Shown one piece after another: positions 47,401-55,787 of a DNA stretch of 64,000 bases; the stretch's first letter is position 1; each line of letters opens with the position of its first letter. Under the pieces are notes generated by a model. It did no database searches. It was not told the DNA's origin and saw only the letters and a list, made by a program, of their open reading frames with translations. A program made the position numbers and the translations under genes. Source of the stretch: Aquimarina aggregata (lineage in GTDB: Bacteria > Bacteroidota > Bacteroidia > Flavobacteriales > Flavobacteriaceae); the NCBI RefSeq assembly GCF_001632745.1, contig NZ_LQRT01000024.1, positions 1 through 64,000 of the forward strand, given 5' to 3'.

Positions 47401-47820
47401 CTATTGTTCCACGTGGAACAATAGTAGTTTTTCGTCTTCCTTATTTCTCATTAAAGCAGCCTCGTCATCTGATTTGTCCTTATAACCACATAGGTGCAAA
47501 ATCCCATGAACTATCACTCTACTCATCTCATTAATTTCACTTACTTTAAACTTTTTTGCGTTCTCAAAAACTCTTTCAGTGGATATAAAAATATCTCCAT
47601 TCAATTCGTTTCCCAAACTGTTATCAAAGCTAATAATATCCGTATACGTATCATGATTAAGAAATTCTTTGTTTAACTTCAACAAATACTCATCGTCACA
47701 AAAAATGAAACTTATTTCTCCTTCCTCTTTATTCTCGGATGAGATTACCTCACTAATCCATGAAGATATCCTGTCTTCATTTAACCTATCAATATCTCCT
47801 TCGTAAAAAAAATTAATCAT
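47401..47820 (-). CDS. ybeY: Endoribonuclease YbeY (rRNA maturation factor)
   Basis: This 139-aa metal-dependent RNase helps mature 16S rRNA 3' ends and ribosome quality control. The metal motif HGxLHLxGYxx is present at H105-G-I-L-H109-L-C-G-Y113, but the third usual His ten residues after H105 is D115 (GYKDKSDDE). The beta core shows ISFDNSLGNELNGDIFIS. The gene overlaps the end of the DUF4175 gene by 8 bp. Its last codons (FHVEQ, stop) are read through a perfect parS palindrome, so the C-terminal residues are partly set by the DNA site. Confidence 0.93.
   Translation of the reverse strand: MINFFYEGDIDRLNEDRISSWISEVISSENKEEGEISFIFCDDEYLLKLNKEFLNHDTYTDIISFDNSLGNELNGDIFISTERVFENAKKFKVSEINEMSRVIVHGILHLCGYKDKSDDEAALMRNKEDEKLLLFHVEQ
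47405..47420. other. parS site 4 (perfect palindrome), inside ybeY
   Basis: TGTTCCACGTGGAACA lies in the last codons of ybeY and ends 1 bp from its stop codon. It is 41 bp centre-to-centre from site 3. Confidence 0.85.
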
Positions 47821-50800
47821 TGTTTTTATTAAAATACTCTTGTACTTTTTGTTTATAATTTTGCCGCAAAGGTAATACTTGTCTGTTTAATATCTCGGTT
47901 GTATTAAAATATTGTTTCGCTCTGTTCAAACGTTCTGTATTTGTGTTTTTAAAATTAACCTTATTGGTTTTACTTTCTCTCTTTTTTTCTTCACCTTGTT
48001 CAAAAGTAGCTTCCTCTAATTTTAATAACTCATGTTTTAAGTCTAACATTTTACTCAACGTTTTTTCATTAAAACCTTTGTCCAAAAGCTCTTGTTCTAC
48101 CTGCTCCATTCTTCTTAGTAAATCACTTCCTTTCTTGTTTCCAAAACCTTGCTTTTCAAGTTTATCTTGAAGCGCATTTCTCAACTGTTGTTGTTGTTTA
48201 AAAATATTATATAGTTCTCCATTTAAGTCTTCATTAAATTCTTCATTATCCCCTTCCTCGCCATTTTGTTTCCCATCTTTACCCTTACCATTTTTTCCAT
48301 TCTTCCCGTTCTTCTTTCCACTTTTACCTCCTTCTTTTTGACCATCTTTTTGTCCTCCATTCTCGCCACTTTCACCTTTCTCTCCTTCTTTTCCATTCTG
48401 CTTTCCACCCTTCTCTTTTCCGCCTTCCTTATTTCCTTTCTCCTTACCTTTCTTCGTGCCTTCTTTCATTTTATCATTAAGTTCTTCTTGTTTCTTAATG
48501 ATATCCGGCAACTGAAACTCACCCTTGCTATTCTTCCCTTTCTTACCCTTTCCAGATGCAGACATACTGTTCTGCATTTGATCCAAAGTTCTACTTAATA
48601 AATACGCCAAATCATTAGATCCAGTAATAGTGTATTGTTGATTTGCTGACCCCTGCACTATTTGGTTCTCTGCTAATTTCTCTAAAGACTTATCTATATT
48701 AAACTCTATATCTGTAAGCTTTTGCGTTACGTCCTCTGTTATTTGCGGTGTTCTTAACGCCAACGCATATAAACTATCATCTATGTGAACAAAATTCTCT
48801 CGCAGTACACTTTGCCTTTTTAATTTTTCAGAATACGTAGGATTGTCTTTTGTTACTTTCTTAAATCCAGCCATCAGGTTCTCTTGTTCAAAAGAAAAAT
48901 CAACTAAGTTGTCTAGAATTTGTCTAAGCATTTCCATGTCCTCTTGTTGTTGCTCACTACCCGACATATTCATTTGCATCCTCATATTATTACTCATCTG
49001 CTTCATCTTCTGAGCTGCACTTTTTTGGTTTTTCTTAGCATCAGATTTATTCTCTTTCTCCAAATTTTCACTTGCCTTCTTCTGCTCTTCCTTTACCTCA
49101 TTCTCATCTTCCTTTTTTTCATCTAAGCTCATAGGCTTTTTAAGCCCTTCATTTTGTTTTCTAAGATCCTCCATTTCCTTCTGGAAGTCGTCAAACTCTT
49201 TATTAAGCTTTTCTTGCCTTTCTTTGGTATTCTCTTCATCTTTCTTTTCAGAAAGTTCTTCTTGCTTTTTAGACATTTCTTCTAAAGCCAAACTTAGTTT
49301 TTCATGTTTCTCGATAACATAATATCTCTTTGTTAGCTCTAAAAGTTGTTCGAGATTTTTGTTTAAATTTTTATTTTCTTTACCTAATTCTTCTAACTTT
49401 TTCGTTAACTCTTCCTTTTGTATTTTATCAGAAAGCTTCTCAATTTCTTTTAATAATTTTTCATTTTTCTTTAGTCTTTCTTCATTACGTTCTAAACGCT
49501 CTTTTAGTGCATCCTTAAAAGGTTCCTCCTCTTCTTTTTTATCTAATTTCTCTAAATTATCTTTTAGCTGTTTAGAGAAGTTTTTCATCATTTTTTCTTG
49601 TTGCTTTTGTCTTTTTAAAAAATCCTCAAGTTTCTTTTTATCATTAAAATCTAATCTCTTTTTTTCTTTTTGTAACTTACTTAAACTATTAAGTTCTTCC
49701 TGTTGTTTCTTAAACTTATCCAAAGATTTATCCAATCCGGATATCGCTTCATTTTGTTTTTCTAACAATTTATTTGCTATTTCTTCTTTGGTAAGTTTAG
49801 TGAAATTAAAAACCTGACTCTTGGTACTTTTGAAATTATGAATTGCGTCATTGTCAAAAATCTCAAAATAAAACTCCTGTTCTATTCCTTCATTGATTTC
49901 TAAATCACCAGGGAATGTATATATAAACTCGTCAAAATTTGATTGACTAATTGTAATATTCTTAAATCTCTTTTGATCTGGTTTTTCTTGATCATAATAA
50001 ACCAATCTTAATTTACTTAACCCATAATCATCACTTACACGTCCAAAAAAATACATGGTACTATTATCTAATGTATCCTTTTCTGACTTTAAATTTAGCT
50101 CTGGATATTGATCTTTGATAACATTCAAATTAAAAGACAGCCTATCATAATTATTTACATTTACATTAGAGGTAGTGATCTCGTAATCCATGTTTTTATA
50201 AATGTTCTTTTCTTTAGAAAAAGCAGTTTCATTTTTTTCCATTGGAATAATGGTGTCCTTTGTTTTTAATTCTACTTTGTCTGTGTTTCGTGTGTATACA
50301 AGCCAACTTACTTTTGTTCCTTCTGGTATCACGGCATTCCCTGTACTTTTTAAAACTTCATCACTTTTTTTTGTATATGCTGGGTAATCCAACCTCATTT
50401 CAAAATTCAATAAAGCCGGTACAGGTACTACTTCTAACTGATACGGAATCGAACTTACATCATTAGCACTTAATGTAAAATCAACTGAATTTTTGGGTTT
50501 TACAAACGTATACTCAAACTCACCGACTGCCGTATTCTTTAGAAAATAAATTTCTTCATTATAGTTAATAGTTACTGTTTCAGGAATTATATCCCCAGCA
50601 ATCTTGACTTTTAGTAAAAAGTCCTTATTTTCAAAAGCATTTAGGTTTTCATTTACCACAAAAAACTGAAAAGGTGCCGGTGGCGTATACGCAACCTTAT
50701 AATTTACCACTCTTTCATAACTATCTGAAATCCAACTAGTTTTATTAAAAACAGATAATAACAACAATATTACCACAGGTATTGCAGCATATTTTAAATA

Positions 50801-51253
50801 TCCTACGTTTTTTCCAAAATTTATAGCTAGTTTAAAAGGAATCGGAGTTAGTTCTTCTGATTTTTGTTCTATACTTGCTAACAGTAATGATGAAGATGAA
50901 TTGTTTTCTCTTAGCTGCAATAGATTTAACAATCTATCACTTACCTCTGGGAAATGATTTCCAATAATTCCAGATGCATCTTTATAATCTATTCCTTTAG
51001 CCAATCTAAATAATTTAGCCAATGGTATAGCTATAAACTTTATAAACAAACCTAATTCTACAGTAATAAATAACCAAAACAATATGGTTCTACCTATAGG
51101 GTTTAACCATAAAAGATTTTCGATTAACAGTGTTATCAAAAAATATAACACTCCTATTGCGAAGAAAAGGATAAGTCCTTTTATTAATTCGTTTATATAA
51201 TATTTTCTAGTAAACTGTTCTAGCTTACTCTTTATGACCTCAAAATTATTCAT
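47813..51253 (-). CDS. DUF4175 family large membrane protein with coiled coils
   Basis: This 1146-aa protein has three predicted membrane helices at the N-terminus (about residues 22-45, 54-78 and 150-170). A ~300-residue Ig/Ig-like region follows (DNDAIHNFKSTKSQVFNF at its end). Next is a long charged coiled coil (~520-790, LKDNLEKLDKK, LEERLERNEERLKK style, very Lys/Glu-rich). A low-complexity Gly/Lys/Glu stretch lies at ~935-1035 (GKKGKNSKGEF..., GGQKDGQKEGG). The C-terminus (LLDLKHELLKLEEATFEQG, NTERLNRAKQYFN, LRQNYKQKVQEYF) matches the end of the Bacteroidetes DUF4175 family, which commonly precedes ybeY. The function is unknown. It is divergent from the AlkB-like gene. Confidence 0.88.
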   Translation of the reverse strand: MNNFEVIKSKLEQFTRKYYINELIKGLILFFAIGVLYFLITLLIENLLWLNPIGRTILFWLFITVELGLFIKFIAIPLAKLFRLAKGIDYKDASGIIGNHFPEVSDRLLNLLQLRENNSSSSLLLASIEQKSEELTPIPFKLAINFGKNVGYLKYAAIPVVILLLLSVFNKTSWISDSYERVVNYKVAYTPPAPFQFFVVNENLNAFENKDFLLKVKIAGDIIPETVTINYNEEIYFLKNTAVGEFEYTFVKPKNSVDFTLSANDVSSIPYQLEVVPVPALLNFEMRLDYPAYTKKSDEVLKSTGNAVIPEGTKVSWLVYTRNTDKVELKTKDTIIPMEKNETAFSKEKNIYKNMDYEITTSNVNVNNYDRLSFNLNVIKDQYPELNLKSEKDTLDNSTMYFFGRVSDDYGLSKLRLVYYDQEKPDQKRFKNITISQSNFDEFIYTFPGDLEINEGIEQEFYFEIFDNDAIHNFKSTKSQVFNFTKLTKEEIANKLLEKQNEAISGLDKSLDKFKKQQEELNSLSKLQKEKKRLDFNDKKKLEDFLKRQKQQEKMMKNFSKQLKDNLEKLDKKEEEEPFKDALKERLERNEERLKKNEKLLKEIEKLSDKIQKEELTKKLEELGKENKNLNKNLEQLLELTKRYYVIEKHEKLSLALEEMSKKQEELSEKKDEENTKERQEKLNKEFDDFQKEMEDLRKQNEGLKKPMSLDEKKEDENEVKEEQKKASENLEKENKSDAKKNQKSAAQKMKQMSNNMRMQMNMSGSEQQQEDMEMLRQILDNLVDFSFEQENLMAGFKKVTKDNPTYSEKLKRQSVLRENFVHIDDSLYALALRTPQITEDVTQKLTDIEFNIDKSLEKLAENQIVQGSANQQYTITGSNDLAYLLSRTLDQMQNSMSASGKGKKGKNSKGEFQLPDIIKKQEELNDKMKEGTKKGKEKGNKEGGKEKGGKQNGKEGEKGESGENGGQKDGQKEGGKSGKKNGKNGKNGKGKDGKQNGEEGDNEEFNEDLNGELYNIFKQQQQLRNALQDKLEKQGFGNKKGSDLLRRMEQVEQELLDKGFNEKTLSKMLDLKHELLKLEEATFEQGEEKKRESKTNKVNFKNTNTERLNRAKQYFNTTEILNRQVLPLRQNYKQKVQEYFNKNND

Positions 51254-51355
51254 ATACAGCTATCTTCATTTAGCATTAACTTTTAAAACTACAACTTTAT
51301 TTTCAATAGAATTGTTATATTTATGATAATTCAACCCCTTATTATCTAAAGAGTT

Positions 51356-52411
51356 ATGAAGGACCTTAAATACATATGTGCCTATACCATACCTATAACG
51401 GCTATCTTAGGTCTTTTCTTACAAGGTTATTTCACCTATTTAACACCTATTTATGCATTTGGTCTTATACCAATAATCGAATTATTTACTCAGGATTCTA
51501 AACAAAACTTAAACGAGCAACAACGATTATCTAAAGGGCAAAAAAAACTATTTAATTGGTTATTATACCTTAATTTACCCATTGTATACAGTCTAATGTT
51601 TTTTACCATTTACACCTGTACCAATCAAACATTTTTTACTTATGAAATTATAGGAATTGTTATTTCTACAGGAATCGTATTAGGTACTAATGGTATTAAT
51701 GTAGGTCATGAATTAGGACATAGATCCACTTATGAACGTTTTTTAGGTAAGGCTTTACTCCTACCTTCTTTATATATGCATTTTTTTATTGAACATAATT
51801 ACGGTCATCATTTAAAAGTTGCCACCAAGGAGGATCCGGCTACCGCCAAATTTAATCATCCTGTATATTGGTTTTGGATTACCTCTACCATTGGACAATA
51901 CCTTAGCGCTTGGAAAATCCAGTTTAAGCTTTTACAACAAAACAAACTTTCTTTCTTTTCTATAAAAAATGATATGTTCTGGTATCTAATCATAACCGTA
52001 TCCTATTTATTACTTATTTATTTCTCTTTTGGATCATTTGGTTTTATCATTGCTTTGTCTAGTGGTATAGTAGGCTTTTTACTATTAGAAACAATAAATT
52101 ATATTGAACATTATGGTCTAGCCAGAAGTAAAAAAACAACCGGTAGATATGAACGAGTACGTGAAATTCACTCCTGGAACTCTAATCACACATTAGGTAG
52201 AATATTATTATACGAACTAACAAGACATAGTGATCATCATCATCGTGCGGCAAAAAAATATCAGTTATTAGATCATCATGATAAAAGTCCACAGCTGCCT
52301 TTTGGATATCCCACATCAATGGTATTATCCCTTATTCCTCCCCTATGGTTTATGATCATGAATAAACATGTTCCACGTGAAATGAGAAATATTTCAAAAT
52401 CTCAACACTAA
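51356..52411 (+). CDS. AlkB-like alkane/fatty acyl monooxygenase (membrane fatty acid hydroxylase superfamily)
   Basis: This 351-aa integral membrane protein has ~6 hydrophobic helices and the eight-His di-iron motifs of AlkB: NVGHELGHRSTYERF, FIEHNYGHHLKVATKEDPAT, the AlkB-type NYIEHYGL, and RHSDHHHRAAKKYQLL. In the family it hydroxylates terminal C-H bonds using a rubredoxin electron donor. Whether this one uses alkanes or fatty acyl chains cannot be told. No rubredoxin is adjacent. It begins ~100 bp from the divergent DUF4175 gene. A degenerate parS-like sequence (52369-52384) lies within its 3' end. Confidence 0.9.
   Translation: MKDLKYICAYTIPITAILGLFLQGYFTYLTPIYAFGLIPIIELFTQDSKQNLNEQQRLSKGQKKLFNWLLYLNLPIVYSLMFFTIYTCTNQTFFTYEIIGIVISTGIVLGTNGINVGHELGHRSTYERFLGKALLLPSLYMHFFIEHNYGHHLKVATKEDPATAKFNHPVYWFWITSTIGQYLSAWKIQFKLLQQNKLSFFSIKNDMFWYLIITVSYLLLIYFSFGSFGFIIALSSGIVGFLLLETINYIEHYGLARSKKTTGRYERVREIHSWNSNHTLGRILLYELTRHSDHHHRAAKKYQLLDHHDKSPQLPFGYPTSMVLSLIPPLWFMIMNKHVPREMRNISKSQH
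52369..52384. other. Degenerate parS-like site 5
   Basis: TGTTCCACGTGAAATG matches TGTTNCACGTGAAACA except the last two bases. It lies within the AlkB-like coding sequence (KHVPREM). Weaker than sites 1-4 and possibly chance. Confidence 0.35.
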
Positions 52412-52430
52412 AATTTCACAAGCAAAATCA

Positions 52431-52461
52431 TTTCAACAGGACATTTAAGATTGTATCTTTG
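52431..52461 (+). promoter_or_regulatory. Candidate promoter for gltX
   Basis: TTTC (52431-52434), 19 bp, then TATCTTTG (52454-52461), a perfect TAnnTTTG. It lies 31 bp before the ATG at 52493. Confidence 0.5.
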
Positions 52462-52492
52462 CCTTTAATTTTAGATCAAAAACCACACGATC

Positions 52493-54004
52493 ATGGCAAA
52501 TAATATTAGGGTTCGATTTGCACCTAGTCCCACAGGTCCGTTACATATTGGTGGCGTAAGAACCGCATTGTTTAATTATCTTTTTGCTAAAAAACAAAAA
52601 GGAACATTTATACTTCGTATAGAAGATACTGATCAAAACAGATATGTAGAAGGTGCAGAAGACTATATAAAACAAGCTTTGGATTGGTGCGGAATTCCGT
52701 TTGATGAAGGACCAGGAAAAGATGGCGGATTTGGACCTTACCGACAAAGTGAACGCAAACATTTATATAAGCAATATGCCGAGCAGCTTATCAAAAATGG
52801 TCATGCTTATTATGCATTTGACACAGCAGAAGCATTAGATCATCACCGTAAAGATCATGAAAGTAAAGGTAAAACCTTTATTTATAATTGGCATAATAGA
52901 GAAAAGTTAACTAATTCATTATCATTAACAGATGATGAAGTTCAACAGAATTTAAATTCTGGTGTGCCGTTTGTGATTCGATTTAAATCTCCACAAGACG
53001 AAACGCTTCATCTTTTTGATGAAATTCGTGGTGACATAAAAATTGATACCAACATCTTAGATGACAAGATTCTATTTAAAAGTGATGGTATGCCAACATA
53101 TCACCTTGCCAACATTGTAGATGATCATTTAATGCAAATAACTCACGTTATTCGTGGAGAAGAATGGTTACCATCTCTAGCTTTACATGTATTGCTATAT
53201 CGTTCTTTAGGTTGGAATCCTCCAAGTTTTTCGCATTTACCATTAATTTTAAAACCTGTTGGTAAAGGAAAACTAAGCAAACGTGATGGTGATAAGTTAG
53301 GTTTTCCCGTATTTCCATTAGCTTGGACAGATCCTAAAACTAAAGATATATCCTCCGGTTATAAAGAAGATGGTTACCTACCCCAAGCAGTTGTTAACAT
53401 GTTAGCATTCTTGGGCTGGAATCCCGGAACTGAACAAGAATTATTTTCTTTAGAAGAATTAATTCAAGAATTCGATCTTAAACGTGTTAATAAAGCAGGC
53501 GCTAAATTTGATCCCGAAAAAACGAAATGGTTTCAACAACAACATTTACAGCAGACTAAGACCTCGATATTATCAGATCAATACGCCCAATTACTACAAC
53601 AAAAAAATGTTTCAACTACTTTAGACATCCATAAAATTGTAGATACCATCAAAGAAAGAGCAGTATTCGTCGAGGATTTTTGGAATCTAAGTAACTTCTT
53701 TTTTATTGCACCTTCTGAATATGAAGCAAAAGCCACTAAAAAAGCTTGGAAAGAAGATACACCTAGCCTAATGCACGAACTAATTAGAATTCTTGATGAT
53801 ATCACCGATTTCTCTGAAGAAAATGTTTCTACGATTACCAAAGGATGGATTACCGGTAAAGAAATTGGATTTGGTAAAATTATGATGCCCCTTAGAGTAG
53901 CCCTTGTAGGTTCTTTACAAGGTCCTGATCTATTTCTTATTGCTTCTATGATTGGAAAAACTGAAACCATTCAACGTATAGAAAATGCTATAGAAAAACT
54001 TTAA
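52493..54004 (+). CDS. gltX: Glutamyl-tRNA synthetase
   Basis: This 503-aa class I aminoacyl-tRNA synthetase charges tRNA-Glu. The HIGH motif is in RFAPSPTGPLHIGGVRTALFNYL; the KMSKS-like motif reads GKGKLSKRDGDKLGFPVF. The DEGP region (FDEGPGKDGGFGPYRQSER) and EEWLPSLALHVLLY are conserved. The insertion SGYKEDGYLPQAVVNMLAFLGWNPG is usual for Bacteroidetes enzymes. The anticodon-binding end (EEKSVISS-like helices, IGFGKIMMPLRVALVG, LFLIASMIGK) is intact. It has its own promoter and a terminator at 54025-54064. Confidence 0.97.
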   Translation: MANNIRVRFAPSPTGPLHIGGVRTALFNYLFAKKQKGTFILRIEDTDQNRYVEGAEDYIKQALDWCGIPFDEGPGKDGGFGPYRQSERKHLYKQYAEQLIKNGHAYYAFDTAEALDHHRKDHESKGKTFIYNWHNREKLTNSLSLTDDEVQQNLNSGVPFVIRFKSPQDETLHLFDEIRGDIKIDTNILDDKILFKSDGMPTYHLANIVDDHLMQITHVIRGEEWLPSLALHVLLYRSLGWNPPSFSHLPLILKPVGKGKLSKRDGDKLGFPVFPLAWTDPKTKDISSGYKEDGYLPQAVVNMLAFLGWNPGTEQELFSLEELIQEFDLKRVNKAGAKFDPEKTKWFQQQHLQQTKTSILSDQYAQLLQQKNVSTTLDIHKIVDTIKERAVFVEDFWNLSNFFFIAPSEYEAKATKKAWKEDTPSLMHELIRILDDITDFSEENVSTITKGWITGKEIGFGKIMMPLRVALVGSLQGPDLFLIASMIGKTETIQRIENAIEKL

Positions 54005-54024
54005 AACACATAGTACAACTCCTA

Positions 54025-54064
54025 AAGAAAACCATTAATAGTTCAAACTGTTAGTGGTTTTCTT
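54025..54064 (+). terminator. Terminator after gltX
   Basis: AAGAAAACCATTAATAG (54025-54041), loop of 6, CTGTTAGTGGTTTTCTT (54048-54064): a 17-bp stem with two G-U pairs ending in a T-rich strand. Confidence 0.72.
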
Positions 54065-54135
54065 ACTTTATCGACTGTAACATTTCTATCCCATCGTACA
54101 CTAATACAGTAAGAACACTTTGAACTAATACAACT

Positions 54136-54303
54136 ATGGGAAAACAATTTAAAGTAATAGAAATATCTCATTCTTGGTCTCTTAAAAAACTAAGAGCGAA
54201 AGTTGAATATGAATTAAATAGGGTATCAAAAGACGGCTGGGAGATTGTAGATATCTCTTTTATCGGAAGTATGTATACAGCAATGATAACAATTTCTAAA
54301 TAA
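54136..54303 (+). CDS. DUF4177-like small protein (55 aa)
   Basis: This 55-aa frame starts at the ATG 54136-54138 and ends TAA at 54303. It reads MGKQFKVIEISHSWSLKKLR, VEYELNRVSKDGWEIVDISF, then TAMITISK. The layout (strand, helix, DGWEIVD, strand) resembles small DUF4177-type proteins. It lies between the gltX terminator and the SPFH gene, 60 bp before the latter, and may share its transcript. The function is unknown and no close family is certain. Confidence 0.6.
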   Translation: MGKQFKVIEISHSWSLKKLRAKVEYELNRVSKDGWEIVDISFIGSMYTAMITISK

Positions 54304-54363
54304 CAACAATTGATCTATAATTTATTACTAAATTCAATCATTATTAACTTTAAAATATAAAAG

Positions 54364-55317
54364 ATGGGGCAATATATAATTTATCTATTTTTATTCTTCG
54401 GAATTATAATCATATTAAAAGGAATATTTACTGTAAAACAACAAACTTCTGCAATTGTTGAACGTTTTGGTAAATTTTTAAGTATTAGAAACTCAGGATT
54501 ACACTTTAAAATCCCAGTTTTTGATCGTATTGCAGGACGTATTAATCTTAAAATTCAACAGTTAGATGTATTAGTTGAAACAAAAACAAAAGATGATGTA
54601 TTTGTACGTCTTAAGATTTCAGTACAATTTCAAGTTATTAAAGAAAAGGTTTACGATGCCTTTTATAAACTAGAAAATCCGCATGATCAAATTACATCTT
54701 ATGTATTTGATGTTGTCCGTGCTGAAGTTCCTAAAATGAAGTTGGATGATGTTTTTGAGCGTAAAGATGACATTGCAATCGCAGTGAAACAAGAACTTAA
54801 TGAAGCCATGGTTAATTATGGATACGACATCATTAAAACTTTAGTTACCGATATTGATCCAGATCTGCAAGTTAAAGAAGCTATGAATCGTATTAATGCT
54901 GCAGAAAGAGAAAAAGTAGCAGCCGAGTATGAAGCTGAGGCTGAACGAATTAAAATTGTAGCAAAAGCCCGTGCCGAAGCTGAAAGTAAAAGATTACAAG
55001 GACAAGGTATTGCTGATCAACGTAGAGAAATTGCTAGAGGTTTAGAAGAGAGTGTTGATGTGTTAAATAATGTTGGTATAAATTCACAAGAAGCCTCTGC
55101 TCTAATTGTGGTTACTCAACATTATGATACCCTTCAATCGATAGGTGAAGAAACTAATAGTAATTTAATATTACTTCCTAATTCTCCACAAGCCGGTAGT
55201 GATATGTTAAACAATATGATTGCATCTTTTACAGCCTCTAACCAAATTGGTGAAGAAATGAAAAAACAAAATGCAAAAAAAGGAATCACTAGAAAAAAAC
55301 CAGGTTCTGACGCTTAA
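54364..55317 (+). CDS. SPFH/Band 7 (prohibitin-like) membrane protein
   Basis: This 317-aa protein has one N-terminal membrane helix (IIYLFLFFGIIIILKGIF, residues 4-21) and then the SPFH domain (VKQQTSAIVERFGKFLSIRNSGLHFKIPVFDR..., DVFVRLKISVQFQVI, LDDVFERKDDIAIAVKQEL, DIDPDLQVKEAMNRINAAEREKVAA). The coiled-coil end has the heptad-like AEYEAEAERIKIVAKARAEAESKRLQGQG, usual of slipin/stomatin-like proteins. The family scaffolds membrane microdomains or proteases. A terminator follows at 55341-55375. No protease partner is adjacent, so it may act alone. Confidence 0.92.
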   Translation: MGQYIIYLFLFFGIIIILKGIFTVKQQTSAIVERFGKFLSIRNSGLHFKIPVFDRIAGRINLKIQQLDVLVETKTKDDVFVRLKISVQFQVIKEKVYDAFYKLENPHDQITSYVFDVVRAEVPKMKLDDVFERKDDIAIAVKQELNEAMVNYGYDIIKTLVTDIDPDLQVKEAMNRINAAEREKVAAEYEAEAERIKIVAKARAEAESKRLQGQGIADQRREIARGLEESVDVLNNVGINSQEASALIVVTQHYDTLQSIGEETNSNLILLPNSPQAGSDMLNNMIASFTASNQIGEEMKKQNAKKGITRKKPGSDA

Positions 55318-55787
55318 AAAATTATATCATTCACGTACCGAAACCCGATCCTAAAATTGATCGGGTTTTATTTTGTTAATTTTTATTCAAAATTAATTTA
55401 AGAGCTTTTAAGCCATTTTAACATCATCATTAATCCAATCATAAATCGATGTTTTTTAAACACCACAAACAGCTTTATTTTAATTCAATTTTAATCATAA
55501 AAAATTATTAATATTAAAAATAAATAAATAAAATCTATTATAGTTAATATAAATTTTAACATCACTTATTATAATAATAATTTATCAAATATGAATGTAT
55601 TTCATTTTACAAAATAATACGCTAAAATCTGTAGCGTCATAAATTTTATAATAGATCCAATATCAATAACTCATTTGTTCTACAAATAAAATTATTCTTT
55701 ATAGACTTACCTTCTACATAGATTGCCTACTATATGTCTTATTAATAATTTTAATCCAAACTATTCTAATTCTAAAAACATTGTATT
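55318..55787. other. 470-bp intergenic region before GH16
   Basis: It begins with the SPFH terminator and is then very AT-rich. I see no gene, tRNA or convincing regulatory repeat in it. Any promoter of the GH16 gene lies here, but no perfect TAnnTTTG box is seen. Confidence 0.55.
55341..55375 (+). terminator. Terminator after the SPFH gene
   Basis: AAACCCGATC (55341-55350), 8-nt loop, GATCGGGTTT (55359-55368), followed by a T-rich tail. Confidence 0.82.

Noticed and set aside
48266..48598. A 110-codon plus-strand frame rich in Phe and Leu opposite the DUF4175 gene
   Set aside because: It is the complement of the Lys/Gly/Glu low-complexity tract and mimics membrane helices only through base composition.
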